Counted from the stretch's first letter, positions 10,884 through 26,129 are shown. The stretch: 64,000 nucleotides of DNA from Sapria himalayana (GCA_029783825.1 JAREIK010012389.1:17453-81452); one strand, 5' to 3'. Notes: generated by a model not told the origin, from the letters alone. Translations and numbers: made by a program.

Positions 10884-12041
10884 AACAGATAGATAAATAG
10901 ACAGATTGATTGATTGATTGATTGACAAATAAACAGATCGACATATAGACTTATTTACAGATAGACAGATAGATAAATAGACACACACACACACACAAAT
11001 ATACATATATACACATATAGATTACTAGATATACATATCGATAAATAGACAGATAGACATATATATAGATAGACAGATAGACGGATAAAAAGATAGATAC
11101 ATAGATAGATTGACACAAACATAAGATAGATAGACACACAGATAAATAGACAAATAGTTAGATAGAAAGATATATAGATAGACAGATTGAAATATAAACA
11201 TAGGCAGATTACCATATAGATATATAGACAATATATAAATATATAGATCGATATATAGATAGATAGACAGATAGATAAAATTATAAATAGATACATAGAT
11301 TTATAGACAGAAGATAGATAGTCACATAGACAAATAGAGTAGAGAGATTGACAATATACACACAGTTAGAAAGATTGACAGATAGACAAATAGTAAAATA
11401 GACATATTGTGAGATAGCCAAATAGTCAGATAGATAGATGGATAGATATATAGAAAGATAGATAGTTAAATATATAGATTGATTGAGTGTTAGACATATA
11501 TACATATAGACATATACTTAAATAGATAGAAAGACTGATTGATAGATAGACAGATAGATAAATAAACAGTTAAACACATAGATAGACAGAAAGACAGATA
11601 GATAGAGAGAAAGATATAGAGACAAACAGATAGATAATTAAATGTTAGACTTATAGACTAATATACAAAGAGATTGATATATAGAAAGATAAATAAATAG
11701 ACAGGTAGACATATAGACATAAAACATATTGACAAATAGATAGATACACAGATCGATAGATATATAATTAGATAGATAGTTAGTTAGATAGATCGATAGA
11801 TAGATAGACAAATAGATAGATAGAAAGATAAATAAATAGATAGATGAATAGATTTATAGATATATTGATAGATAAAAGATAATAGATAAATAGACAAATA
11901 AATAAATAAGCATAAAGAAAGAAAGATAGATAGATAGATTTAAATATTGATAGATAGATAGATATTAGATAGACAGATAGAAAAATAGATAGATAGACAA
12001 ATAGATAGATAGGAATATAGAGAGATAGATAGACAGACAGC

Positions 12042-12072
<31 letters not shown>

Positions 12073-12424
12073 ATAGATAAATAGATTAATAGATAGATAG
12101 ATTGATAGATAGATTTAAAGATAGATAGATAGATTTAAAGATAGATAGATAGATAGATTAATTGACAGATATACATATATAACGATACATATATTGATAT
12201 ATAAATAGATAGATAAATAGACATATGATGAGATATAGGCACGTAGATAGATATAAAGATTGGCAGATAAATAGATAGATAAATAGATAGACAGATAGAT
12301 AGATATATAGATAGATAGATAAATAGATAGATAGAAAATTAGATACATAGAAAGATTGATCGATATACAAATATACAGATATATAGATAGATAGATAGAT
12401 ATACAGATAGATTGATTGATAAAT

Positions 12425-12426
<2 letters not shown>

Positions 12427-12464
<38 letters not shown>
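12427..12464. repeat. (TA)n tract
   Basis: About 38 bp of uninterrupted TA. Confidence 0.92.
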
Positions 12465-12470
<6 letters not shown>

Positions 12471-14314
12471 ATAGATAGATAGATAGAAACATACACTGAT
12501 AGATACATAGATATATAGATTGATAGATAGATAAAGTGTATATAGATAGACTTATAGACATATACATAGATAAATACATATACATATAGATAGATTTATA
12601 AATAGACAAATAGACAGATAGAAAAACAGATAGATAGACGTATAGACAAATAAAAAGATATGTAGTTAAATAGATAGACAAATAGACAGGAAGAAAAATA
12701 GAAAGATTGGTAGACAATTAGATAAATAGATAGACACACACCCAGACAGACAGACAGATAGATAGATAGTTAGTTAGTTAGATAAATAGATAGTTAGATA
12801 GAAAAATAGATAGAAAGAAAGAAATATAGACATATAGTCAGATAGACAGACAAATAGACATATATATAGATAGATAGAGAGATAGATAAATAGACAAATA
12901 TATTGATAGACAGATAGGCAGATAGGCATATTGACATATTGGCAAATAGGTAGATAGATAAATAGTTAGAAAGATCGATAGATAGACAGATATACATATA
13001 TACAGATTGACAGATTGACAAATAGATAGAAAGAAAGATAAAAATATAGAAATATAGCAAGTTTGATACATTGATAGATTTTCAAATTGATAGAAAGATA
13101 GATAGATAGATTGAGAGATATACAGATAGAATGATAGATATATAGAAAGATAGACAAATAGAAAGTTAGTCACATATAAAGATAGATAGATAGACAAATA
13201 GATAGATAAGTAGAAAGGCAGATAGTCAGATAGGAAAATAAATAGATAGGCATATAGACTGATAGATTGACAGATAGACAAATAAATACATAGACATATA
13301 TATAGATAGAGAGATAGATAGATAGATAAAAAGATACATAGATAGATAAAAAGATACACAGATAGATAAATAGACAGATAGATAGATAGACAGATAGACA
13401 AACATATATATAAATAGATAGATAGATTTATTGATAGATAGATTGATTGATTGATAGATAGACAGATAGACAGTTAGACAAATAGATAGATAGATTGATT
13501 GATAGATAAATAGATTGAAAGTTCGATAGATTGACCGATAGATAGAAAGAAAAATAGACACATTGATAGATTTAAAGATTGGCAGATTGATAGATTAATA
13601 AAAAGACTGATATACATATCGAGAGATAGACAGATAGATAAATAGGAAGATAGATAAATAGAATGATAGAAATATAGACAAATCGAAAGATAGATGGATA
13701 GATATATAAATAGATAAAAAAATATATAGATCAACATATATACAAATATACATATAAAAATATAGACAGAAATACATAAAGACAGATAGATTGATAAAGA
13801 GATAGATAGATATATATATATATATATATAGACAGATAGATTGATTTGTAGATAGATAGATAAGCAGATGCAGAAAGAAAGACTAATAGATAGATAGATA
13901 GATTGTTAGATAGCCAAATCAGAATATAGATAGGTAGGTCGATAGAAACATAGATAGATAAATAAATAGTCAGATAGCTACAAGTCAGATAGTTAGATAG
14001 ATAGATAGAGAGATAGACATATAAATAGATAGATAGATAGACAAATAGATTTATAGAGTCATAGATAGATAGATAGATAGATAGATAGAAAGATAGATAG
14101 AAAGCTTACAAGATAGCTAGTTAGATAGAAAGATAGATAAAAAGATACTTAGAGAGATAGATAGATAAATAAATAGATAGATTGATAGATAGGTAGATAT
14201 ATACATAATTAGATATATAGTGAGCCAGATAGGAACATAGATAGATAGACAGACATACATACAATTAGATAGCTAAATAAATAGATAGATAGATATATAG
14301 ATAGAATGATCTAT

Positions 14315-14328
<14 letters not shown>

Positions 14329-14369
<41 letters not shown>
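14329..14369. repeat. (TA)n tract after a CATA run
   Basis: A CATACATACAT word run leads into about 40 bp of TA. A shorter TA run follows at 14461-14481. Confidence 0.9.
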
Positions 14370-14372
<3 letters not shown>

Positions 14373-15899
14373 AGAAAGATAGATATATAGAAAGATAGAC
14401 ACATAAACAAATAGACAGATAGTCATTAGGAAGATACATAGATACAGAGATAGATAGATAGATATATATATATATATATATAGAAAGATACACATATAGA
14501 TAGATAGACAAATTTACAAATAGAAAGCTATACATATAAACATATATATAAATAGATAGATGGAGAAATAGATAGACATATAGAGATATAGACAAATAGA
14601 CAGATAGACAAATAGAGCTATAGACAGATTAAAAGAAACATAAATAGATATATAGTAGATTGGTAGAGAGTGTGATAGACAGATTGAAAGATAGATAGAC
14701 ATATAGATATACAGATAGACAGATAGAATTTTAGATAGATAGAAATTTAGACAAATAGACAAATTTATAGATATGCAGAAAGGTAGATAGGCAGATAATC
14801 AGATAATCAAATAGTCACATAGGCAGATAGATAGACAGATATACAAATTGACAAATAGATAGATAAATAGATAGATAAACAAATAGAAAAATAGATAGAT
14901 AGATAGACAGATAAATAGATAATTAGATAGACATATAGACAAATAAACAAATAGATAGATAGACAGATAGACAAATTTATAGATAGAAAAATATATTGGT
15001 ATATAGATAGACAGATATACAAATAGATAAATAGATTGATTATTTGATAGTTAGAGAAATAGATAGATAGATATATAGATAGATTGTTAGATAGATAGAC
15101 AGATTTATATAAAGATAGTTAGATAGATAAATAAAGAGTAATATAGATATATATATATATATATACATACATATACACATATAGATAGATAGACATATAG
15201 ACTATGTTATAGATAGAAAGATAGATATATAGATATATAGGCATAGAGATAGATAGATAGATAGATAGACACATAGACAAGTAGAAAGATAAATATATAG
15301 ATAGATAGTAGATAGATAGGCATATAGCTAGATAGAAAGATAGACAGATAGATAGATAAACAGATAGAATATAAAAAGAAAGACAAATATACATAAAAAC
15401 ATATAGATAGATAGATCGATAGACATAATATACATATAGAGAGTTAGATAGATAGAAGATAGACATATAAATAGATAAACAGATATATTGAGAAATAGAT
15501 AGGTAGATAGATAGACTAACATATAGATAGGTAGATAGATAGATAGCCAAATATCAAAATAGAAAGATAGATAGATAGATAGATAGAAATATATATAGAT
15601 AGATAGATAGATATAAAGAAGAAAGATAGTTAGGTAGATAGATAGATAGACAGATAGATAGACTAAAAGATTGATTGATTGATAAATATATAGATAGATA
15701 GACAGAAAGATAGATAAATAAATAGATAGATAGGTAGATAGATAGATACACATATAGGCAGATAGATAGATTGACAAATAAGCAAATAGATATATAAATA
15801 GATAGCTAATTAGCCAAATAGGTAGATAGATAGATAGATAGATTGACTGATAGACATATAGATAGATAGATAAATAAATAAAAAGATAGATAGTTAGAT

Positions 15900-15983
15900 T
15901 GATAAATAGATAGATAGGTAAAAAGATATAAAGATATATAGATAGAGAGCCAGATAAGCAAATAGATAGATAGATAGATAAAT

Positions 15984-16017
<34 letters not shown>

Positions 16018-17505
16018 ATAGATAGATTGATTTATTTAATTGAATGTTTGATTGATTGATAGATATTTGGATATAAATATAGATAGATAGATAGATTGAC
16101 AGATTGACATGTAGACAGATAGATAGATAGACAGATAGATAGTTTGATAGACAGATAGATAGATAGATAGATACATTGACAAATATAAAGATAGATAGAT
16201 AGACAGATAAATAGATAGACATATAAACAAATAGATAGATAGAAATATAGTTAGATAGACAGATATATAGACAGATAGACAGATAGAAAGATAGATAGAC
16301 AGAAAGATAGATAGCCAGATAGATAGAAAGACAAATCTATATATAGATAAATAGATAGATAAATAGTTATATGATTGATAGTTAGATAGAAAGACAAAAG
16401 AAAAATAGATAGACAGATAGATAGATACACAGATTGATAGATACACAGATAGATAAATAGATAGATTGATATCTCGATAGTTATATAGAAAAAGATATAT
16501 ACATATACACATTTAGATAGATTGACATAATAGATAGATAGACTGATAGACAGATAATAGATTGATTGATAGATAGCTAAATAGTTAGATAGGTATATAG
16601 ATAGATAATTGGACAAAAAGGCAGATCGAAAGACTCACTGATAGATATATAGATAGATAGATATAGAGTTATATAGATAGATATATAGACATATAGACCT
16701 ATGAACATATCGATAGATAGACATATAGATAGAATTATATATAAATACATAAATAGATAGATGATTAGATAGAGAGACATATAGATAGATGGATAGATTG
16801 ATAGCAAGATAGATAGACATGTATATAGATAGATACATAAATAGATAGGTAGATATATAGATAGACAGATAGATATATAGATAGATAGATTGATTGATTG
16901 ATATATTGAGAGATAGATAGAAAGAAAGATAGGTAGATAAACGAATAGACAAATAGAAAGAAAGATAGATAGATAGACATATAGATAGATAGATTAAAAG
17001 ATTGATTGATTGATAAATAGATAGAAAGATAAGTAGATAGATTGATTTACACAAAGATAGATAAATAAATAGATAGTTTGATAGATAGATAGATAACTTA
17101 TAGGCAGATAGACAAATTGACAAATAAGCAGATAGATAGATTATTAGATAGCTAGTTAGCCAGATAGAAAGATAAATAAATAGATAGAAAGATATATAGA
17201 TAGACATATAGATAGATAAATAAATAAATAGATAGTTAGATTGATTGATAAATAGATAGATAGGTAAAAATATATAAAGATAGATAGATAGATAACCAGA
17301 TAGCCAGATAGGCATATAGAAAAATAGATAGATAGATAAATAAATAAATAAATATATATATATATATATAGAAAGATACAATTATTGATTATTTGATTAA
17401 TTAATTGATTGATTGATTGATAGTTAGATCGATAGATAGATAGACAGATAGGCAGACAGACAGACAGATAGATAGATAGACAGATAGACAGATAGGTAGA
17501 CAGAC

Positions 17506-17536
<31 letters not shown>

Positions 17537-17790
17537 CAAATAGATAGATATATTGACAAATAGAAAGATATAGATAGACAGATAGATAAATAAATAAATA
17601 GATAGACATATAGATAAATAGATAGATAGATAGACAGATAGATAGATACATAGATAAATAAATAGATAGACATATAGACAAATAGATAGATAGATAGACA
17701 GATAGGTAGATACATAGATAAATAAATAGATAGATAAAAAGCTCGATAGTTATATAGAAAGATAAATACACATACACACATTTAGATAGA
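15900..17790 (+). repeat. Higher-order repeat, period about 1.27-1.36 kb
   Basis: AGGTAAAAA followed by a TATAAAG word at 15916 recurs at 17272; a (TA)n plus GATTATTT/ATTGATTGATTG patch near 15986-16060 recurs near 17353-17430; CGATAGTTATATAGAAA at 16475 recurs at 17744, each followed by an ACACATTTAGATAG word. Offsets of 1356 and 1269 bp show the same order of landmarks with indels. Confidence 0.75.
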
Positions 17791-18726
17791 AAGACATATA
17801 TGAAGATAGATAGATTGATTTATAGATATATAGATAATAGATTGATTATTAGATAGCTATATAGAAGATATATATATATAGATAGATAATTAGATAGAAA
17901 GACAAATTAAAAGATATAGATAGATATATAGATAGATAGATATACAGTTATAAAGATAGACATATAGAATAGATTGATTGAAATATAGACAGATAGACAA
18001 GTAGATAGATAGTTAGATAAATAAATATGTAGATATATATATATATATATATATAGACAGATTGATAAATAGATAGATAGATAGATTGATAGATAAATAT
18101 ATTGATAGATAGATATATAGATAGGTAGGTAGATAACCAAATAGACATATAGAAAGTAACAAAGATAGATAGATACATAGTAAATAGATAGATAAACAAA
18201 TAGATCAATAGTTAGATTGAAAAATAGATACATAGGCAAATAGATAGATAGATAGTTAGACATATAGACTAATAGATAGATAGGTAGGTATGCAGATAGA
18301 CATATACGTAAATAGTTAGATAGATTGATATATAGATATATAGATAAACTGATAAATTGATTAAAAGATAGATAGATTTTAGAATGCAAATAGACAAAAA
18401 GACAGATTCAAAGAATGACAAATTCAGAGTTTGACAGATTGATAGATTTTCAGAAAGACCGATAGACAAATAGAATGATAGACAAATAAAAAGATAGATA
18501 AATAAAAAGATAGACATATAGATAGAGAGAAAGATAGACAGATAGAAAAATATATAGATACACATAAATGAAGAAAGGTAGATAGGAAGATAAACAAATA
18601 GATAGATAGGTAGATAGACAGATAGATAGGCAGATAGACAGATAGATAGATTGATTGAAAGATAGACAAATAGATATAGACAAATAGACAGATAGTAGAT
18701 AGAGAGATAGATAGATAGATAGATAG

Positions 18727-18798
18727 ATAATAAGATAGATAGATAGACAGATAATAAGATAGATAGATAGACAGATAATAAGATAGATAGATAGACAG
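18727..18798 (+). repeat. 24-bp tandem repeat, three copies
   Basis: ATAATAAGATAGATAGATAG plus ACAG is repeated at 18727, 18751 and 18775 without visible change, which implies recent unequal exchange or slippage. Confidence 0.93.
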
Positions 18799-19161
18799 AT
18801 AGACAACTAGATAGATAGATAGATATACCGATAGAAAGATAGAAGGATAGTTAAATAGATAGATAGATTGATAAATAAATAGATAGATAGACAGATAGAT
18901 AATTAGACAGATAAACAAGTAGACGGGTAGACAGATAGATAGAATACAGATATATAGTTAGACATATGGACAAATAAAAAGTTAGGCAGACTTATAGATT
19001 GACAAATATATAGAAAGATGGATAGATAGATAAACAAATTGACAGATAGCCATATAGATAGATAAAAACATAGACATAAAGACATATTGACTTTTAGACA
19101 TATAGATAGATGAAGATAGGAAGTTAGATAGTTAGATAGATAGACAGATAGAAAGATTGAC

Positions 19162-19163
<2 letters not shown>

Positions 19164-19214
<51 letters not shown>
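19164..19214. repeat. Long (TA)n tract
   Basis: About 51 bp of uninterrupted TA, the longest such run in the window. Confidence 0.93.
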
Positions 19215-19217
<3 letters not shown>

Positions 19218-19278
19218 AGATACACAGATAGATGGATAGGCAGATAGATAAATAAACAGATAGATAGATAGATAGATA

Positions 19279-19326
19279 GACATAAAGATATATAGACATA
19301 AAGATATATAGACATAAAGATATATA
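19279..19326 (+). repeat. 16-bp tandem repeat, three copies
   Basis: GACATAAAGATATATA occurs three times back to back. Confidence 0.93.
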
Positions 19327-19585
19327 GACTTATAGAGAGATAAAAATATACATATAGATAGCTAGCTAGCTAGATAGAAAGACCGATAAATTGATAGACA
19401 GATTGATAGATAGATATGCAAATTGACAGAAAGATAGATAGACAAAAAGATAGATAGATAGATAGCTAGATAAATAGATAGACATATAAACAAATAGACA
19501 AATAGATAGTTAGTTAGATAGACAAATAGACAAATAGACAGACAGACAAACAGACAGATAAATAGAAAGATAGATAGATAGATAA

Positions 19586-19732
19586 CCTAATAGCCAAATT
19601 CCATATGGACAGATACATAGATAGAAATATAGACATTTAGACATATAGATAGATAAGTTGATAGGCAAATACATAGATATTTAAATAGATAGATAAATAG
19701 ATAGACATATAGATAGATAACTAGCTAGATAT

Positions 19733-19793
<61 letters not shown>

Positions 19794-20696
19794 TAGATAT
19801 ATAAAAAATTGATAGATACACATATAGTCAGATAACCATATACACATATAGATACATAGAAAGATAGACAGATAGATACACAGATAGATATAAAGATAGA
19901 CATATATACATATACACAGATAGATAGATAGATAGACATATAGATAGATTTATAGAGAGATAGATAGACAGACAAACAGATAGACAGAAAGATAGATATT
20001 TAGATAGATAGATAGATAAATATATAGATAGACAAGTAAATAGATAGTCAGATAGATAGATAGAAAGATATACAGATAAACAGATAGACAAATAGACAAT
20101 AAAATTTAAAAACAAATAGACAAAAGGTTGGAAGACAGATAGATAGATAGATCGATCGATAGATATATAGATAGATACATAGACATATAGGTAGATAGAT
20201 AGAAAGATAGGTAGATAGATAGTCAGATAGACAAATAGATTGATAGATAGATAGACATATAAATAGATAGATCGATAGACAAATTGATAGAAAGATAGAA
20301 AAATTGATAGAAAGATAGATAGACTAATATCCTGATAGCCCATTACCATATGGATAGATACATAGATAGAAATATAAACATATATACATATAGGCAGATA
20401 GGTAAATAGATAGACAGATAGATAGATAATAGAAAGATAGATAGATTGAAAAATAGATAGATAAATAGTTAGACATATAGATAGGTAGACAGACAGAATG
20501 ATATATAGATATATTGAAGATAGATAGTTAGATATATAGAAAGACAAATAGACATATAGATAGATTGATAGATAGACATTTTGACTGAAATACACATAGA
20601 GATTTAGACATAAAGCTAGATATCCAATATCCATATAGATAGATATACCTATAGACAAATAGAGATATAGACTTATAGACACATATGTAGATATGC

Positions 20697-20730
<34 letters not shown>

Positions 20731-21030
20731 TTTGATAGATAAAAAGATAGAAAGAAAGATAGATAGATAAATAGATAGTTATACAGACAGATAGATTGAT
20801 TGTTTGAAAGAAAGATAGACAGATTTACAAATTGATTGATAGAGATATAGAAAGATGGACAGATAAATAAATAGACATATAGATATATTGATAGAAAGAT
20901 AGACAGATAAATAGATAGACAAATATACATATAGACAAATAGATAAATAGATAGAAAAGAAGATATACAATAAATAGATATCCTGATAGAAAGATTACCA
21001 TATGGACAGATACACATATAGATAACTAGA
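19586..21030 (+). repeat. Higher-order repeat marked by a CCATATGGA landmark
   Basis: CCTAATAGCC or CCTGATAG followed by CCATATGGA and AGATACA words appears at 19601, 20346 and 20998. Similar landmarks occur at 29332, 30124 and 31354, beyond the CACTA element. Spacing here is 745 and 652 bp. The shared landmark shows that blocks B and C were one array before the CACTA element inserted. Confidence 0.72.
19733..19790. repeat. Compound (CA)n(TA)n microsatellite
   Basis: Short CA run (about 13 bp) joined to about 45 bp of TA. Confidence 0.9.
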
Positions 21031-21572
21031 CATATAGACTTATATATAGATAGGATGATAGTTAGATATATATGTAGACAGATAGACATATAGATAGATC
21101 GACAGATAAATACATATATAGATATACATATAGACTTATAGACAGAACATCACTATGATGAATATACATATAAAAAGATAAAAAGATAGACAGATAGATA
21201 TATAAACTGATAGATAGATAGATAGATAGATAGGTAGACATATAGATATATAGATTGATAGACAGATAGATAGATGGACAAATAAATAGATAGATAGATA
21301 GACAAATAGATTGATAGATAGATTGATAAAAAGATAGACAAATAGATATCTAGATATAATGAAAGATAGAGAGATAGACATATATACATATACACATATA
21401 CATATTTAGATAGATATACATCAAATAAATTTATAGATATATAGATAGATAGACAGATAGACAACTAAATACATAGTCACATAGACAGATAGACAGATCA
21501 ATAAATAGACATGTAGACTGATAGATAGATGGATAGATAGTCATATAGACATATAGATAGATAGACAAATAG

Positions 21573-21684
21573 ACAGGTAGATAGACAGATAGATAGATAG
21601 ATAGACAGGTAGACATACAGATAGACAGATAGATAGATAGATAGACAGGTAGACATACAGATAGACAGATAGATAGATAGATTG
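21573..21684 (+). repeat. 40-bp tandem repeat
   Basis: GACAGGTAGACATACAGATA begins at 21604 and again at 21644 with the same following sequence. A partial, shorter unit starting GACAGGTAGATAG precedes them. Confidence 0.88.
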
Positions 21685-22278
21685 ACATATACACAGATAT
21701 ATAGATAGCTAGATAGACACATACTCAGATAGATATATAGACAGATTGAGAGATATACAGATAGATAGATATATACAATGACATTTAAATAGATAGATAG
21801 TTAGACAGATTGAAAAATAGATAGATATAGATATTCAGATAGACATATATATATATATATATAGACAAATAGACATTTAGATAAACAGATAGATAGACTA
21901 ATAGATTGATAGACAGATAGAAAAACAAATAGATAGATAGACATATAGACAGACAGACAAATATATATATTTACATATATTCAGATATATAGATAAAAAA
22001 ATAGATAGATAGACGGTTAGATATATAGACAAATAGACAGATATACACATATATTGAAAGACAAATAGATACATAGATAAATAGATAGATACACAGATAG
22101 ACAGATAGAAATATTAATAGATTGATAGATAGTCAGATAGACAGATAAAATGACAAAAAAACATATAGATAGACATATAGATATACATATAGATAGACAG
22201 ATAGATAGATAGATAGATAGACAGATAGATATATAGACAGATAGATAGAAATATAGATAGATAGAAAAAAAGATAGAC

Positions 22279-22279
<1 letters not shown>

Positions 22280-22311
<32 letters not shown>
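22280..22311. repeat. (TA)n tract
   Basis: About 32 bp of TA, followed by a CATACACATA word. Confidence 0.9.
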
Positions 22312-22317
<6 letters not shown>

Positions 22318-23099
22318 CACATATAAATAGATAGATATACATACAATTAATAGATAAACATATAGTCAGATATACAAATAGACAGATACATAAATAGATA
22401 AAAAAAATAAATAGATAGTTATACAGTTAGACATATAGACATATACCCATATAGATAGATAGACATATACATAAGTTTACAGATAGACAGATTCATAGAT
22501 AGACAAATAGTTAGATTTATAGATAGAGAAAAAGATTGACAGATAGAGAAATAAACTTATAAATAGATAGTCAGATAGACAGATAGATAGATATACAGAT
22601 AGATAGATTAATAGATATACAGATCTACAAATAGACAAATAGATTGATAGACAAATTGATAAATAGATTGATAGAAAGATAGACAGATAGATCGATAAAC
22701 TAATAGATAGATAGATAGACATATAGACAAATAGACAGATAGACATATAGGCAGATAAATTCTATCGACAGATAGATATTTAGATAGATAGACAGACAGA
22801 TAGATAGATAGATAGATAGTTAGTTAGTTAGTTAGATAGAAAGATATATAGACAGGTAGACAGATAGATAGATAGATAGGCAAATAGTCATATAGACAAA
22901 TGGACAGATAGATAGATTAATAGATAGACAAATGGATATATAGATAGATAGATGGATAGATAGACAGATAGACTTGATAAATATATAGACAGATTGATTG
23001 ATTGACACTTAGATAGATAGACATATAGATAGATAGATAGACATATAGATAGATAGATATATATATAGATAATCAGATAAACTAATAGATAGATATATA

Positions 23100-23102
23100 G
23101 AT
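23100..23102 (+). repeat. Left 3-bp target duplication (GAT) of CACTA copy 1
   Basis: GAT precedes the CACTA terminus and GAT follows the right terminus at 29268-29270. CACTA elements make 3-bp duplications. Because the target is GATA repeat, chance agreement is fairly likely. Confidence 0.6.
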
Positions 23103-23113
23103 CACTACTAAAA
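23103..23113 (+). repeat. Left terminal inverted repeat, CACTA copy 1
   Basis: CACTACTAAAA, the canonical start of plant CACTA elements, at the exact junction with GATA satellite. Confidence 0.88.
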
Positions 23114-23960
23114 ATTATGACTATACAGACCAAATTACCGACCTAAAAATTTGGTCGGTAATTATTGTCCAAATCATGACCATTTAGCGATCAAAAATGG
23201 ATATCGAAATAAAAATTTTTTTTGAACAAATTTCCAACAATAATAACCGACCAAATGTTTTTAGTCGGGAATCAGTATGTAGAGTTGTTATCCAATATAT
23301 TACCAACCATTTAATGACCAAAGATATATTACCATTAAAATTTGTCAGTATAGTGAGTTTTCAATTTATTTATAACTTCATACTTACCGAACATTTATCG
23401 ACCAAATATATAGGTCGGTAATTACTCACCAATTCATGACCAATTTAGAGATTCAAAGAGGGCTGTCTGAAAAAAAAAATATTTCCGACCAAAATTTTGA
23501 CCAACTACCGACCATATATTACTGACCAAATATATTTGGTCAGGAATATGGTCTGTAAATTAGGAGGAAATTAGTAAAAATTTTGCCAAAAGCTTATCGA
23601 CCATTTAACAACCAAAAATATATAACCATTAAAAATGGTCGGTAAAGTAATTATCCAATATATTTATAATGTCGTAATTACATACCAAACTTCGGACCGA
23701 ATATTTTGGTTGGTAATTACCGACCATTTCATGATCAAATACTAACTATACCTACCGACCAAATGTTTTTGGTCGGAAATTAGTCTGTAAATTAGGATGG
23801 AATTAGCAAATAGAAAGTACCAATAAATTACTAATCATTTAACGACCAAAAAATATATTACCATTAGAATTGGTCGGTAAATTGGACCTCCAAATACTTA
23901 TAACTTTGCCATTGTCGACCTTTTACCGACCATAATTTTGGTCAGTAATACATAATTTTA
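23114..23960 (+). promoter_or_regulatory. Left subterminal repeat region of CACTA copy 1
   Basis: About 850 bp with repeated ACCGACC, GACCAAA and TTTGGTCGGTAA words in direct and inverted orientation (for example near 23136-23160, 23391-23420, 23625-23643, 23755-23778 and 23868-23880). In En/Spm elements such motifs bind the DNA-binding transposition protein. The 225-bp open frame at 23197-23421 crosses these repeats and is not credible as a gene. Confidence 0.82.
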
Positions 23961-24089
23961 ATATTTTGATTTAAAATTCATTTGCAAAGTCATTAATACT
24001 TACATTCATTTCAAACTCCATCATTTTTCTCAGTAGAGGCAACTACATGCATAAATTCCGTGGGGTTTGTTCTCTTCTTCTGAATCCAA
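23961..24089 (+). promoter_or_regulatory. Putative leader exon of CACTA copy 1 gene
   Basis: Unique sequence between the subterminal repeats and a GTAAGT splice donor at 24090. The corresponding stretch in copy 2 (about 61000-61126) keeps a GAGGC-containing leader and a GTAATT at the same place. An ATG occurs at 24048, but its frame does not join cleanly to the next exon, so I treat this as 5' UTR. Confidence 0.45.
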
Positions 24090-25357
24090 GTAAGTTTTTT
24101 GTTGTTCTTCTCATTCAAATACATATACATATTTCCTTCTCTCTGAATTATATATAGACAATTAGATTTTTGTTTTTCCAGTATAATTGGATATTAGGTT
24201 TTTTTATTTGTCCTCCAATTTGCTTCAATTTCATTTAACCTAACATGATTTTGACTCAACACAATTAATTAAATTATAATTTTTGAGTATAATCTTTGTT
24301 CTTCTACTGTTTAGATTTTTAGGATTTTATTGATTTTGATTTCAATTATAAAAATTTTGTATCCTAATAATCTTAATGTTAATAGTTTATATTTATATAA
24401 TCGTATGACATTATGTATAAATTTCTACACTTTAATATATATAATGATTAATGTTAAATCAAACTTTTATATAATGTTAATCTAAAATGTCTATATTAGT
24501 ATATAAAAACTTGTATATATTTATATAATCGATTGACATTATGTATAAATGTTTATACTTTAATATATATAAACGTATTACATTATAAATACACATTGAT
24601 ATGTTTATATAAATATTTAATGTTATATATAAATATTTATACAAATGTTTTAAAGTTATAAATATCTATAAAACATTTACATTAAACTATCTATTTATAA
24701 AATTTTTATATAACAATTATGTAACATTAAATGATTATATAATTTTGTAAATATCTATATTACATATTATTTTTTATATAACTATAGAATATTTATAATG
24801 TGTATATAAATGTGATATATATACTATATATTATTTATAAAAGTGTTACAAACAAATATAATAATATTTCAGTAACATTTATAAAAATATTTTATTCATA
24901 AATATTATATAGATACATGTGTTTAATTATATAATCATATGCCATTTTATATATAAATATTTATAACGATATTTATAATAAAGTAAACTATTTTTATAAC
25001 TTTGCAAAACTAATTTTTTACTATATAATAATGTATAACTATATGTATAATTTTATATAACTATATTTCTAAAAGATATATACAATATGTATACTAATAT
25101 ATAACATTATATAATTATATTTTACTAAATATATAACTAATAAATGTTATATATAATTATATCTAAAATTACATGCATATTTATAACTATATGTGTTAAA
25201 CTATATATAAATATTTGTATAATTAAGTAAATGTCTATATAATTATATAAAACAATATTTGTAATTATATATACATATATGTATCCATATAATTAAATCA
25301 AAATATTTGTTTATAATGTTTTATATATTTATGTATACCAACTTATAACTACTTGTA

Positions 25358-25395
<38 letters not shown>

Positions 25396-26008
25396 TATAT
25401 AACTATATGTTTAATTATATATAACTATTAATAACTATATATATTATATGTAAAATAATATATATCTATAAATAATTGTATCTTACTATATGTATAGCTT
25501 TAAAAGTTTTATGCATAATTATATTTAAATATTAAATTTACAGCTTATATTTAATATATATTTGTATATAGTAGTATATAAAAAAGTATTTTACTATATC
25601 TATACGTATACATTACTATATTTATAAATATATAAAATTAAATGGACAAATATATAAACTTACATGTATAAATATACGTTTAACTATATGTGTAACTATA
25701 TGTATAACCACATGTAACAATATTTATAATTATATGTATAACAACATATAACATTATGTTAAACTATATGTGTATAACTATATATAAATATTTGTATAAC
25801 TAAATAAATGTCTATATAATTATATATAACTATATTTGCAACTATATTTACATATATGTATTCATATAATTAAATCAAAATATTTCTTTTTAATGTTGTA
25901 TTTATTTATGTATAACTACTTATAACTACTTGTATGAATATATCTATATATAACTATATGTTAATTATATATAACTATTTGTAACGACTAATAAATTTTT
26001 GGTTACAG
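24090..26008 (+). other. AT-rich intron of CACTA copy 1
   Basis: Starts with GTAAGT and ends with TTTTTGGTTACAG at 26008, with an in-frame transposase-like exon directly after. The 1.9 kb is almost pure A/T, built from words such as TATAACTATATG, TATATAAATATT and ATAATGTATAAC. The same order of words is found in copy 2 at about 61450-62610, so it is an ancestral part of the element. A (TA)n run lies at about 25363-25390. No coding potential seen. Confidence 0.62.
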
Positions 26009-26129
26009 GACGAAGTTAGAGCCGTCTGGTTCCATTTCTAAGGTTCTGAGGACAATTTTCAGAAAGTCCTTTAAACCTAATAGACATAATTGGAAGTCAC
26101 TCACACATAGAGATAAATTGATGATTTAG

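Larger units (their letters stand above)
10805..23102 (+). repeat. Degenerate GATA/GACA satellite, block B
   Basis: Same character as block A: in-register GATA words with GACA, AATA, GATT and GAAA variants, + strand polarity throughout, frequent (TA)n runs and occasional (CA)n. Several tandem and higher-order duplications inside it are listed separately. It ends at the CACTA element. No gene or RNA gene was recognised in its 12.3 kb. Confidence 0.95.

Noticed and set aside
23197..23421. 74-codon open frame at the left end of CACTA copy 1
   Set aside because: It runs through subterminal binding-site repeats and its residues simply translate those repeats.
24270..25990. Organelle-derived or origin-like AT-rich sequence
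   Set aside because: It lies between splice-like signals inside a CACTA element and is shared with the second copy, so it is part of the transposon.
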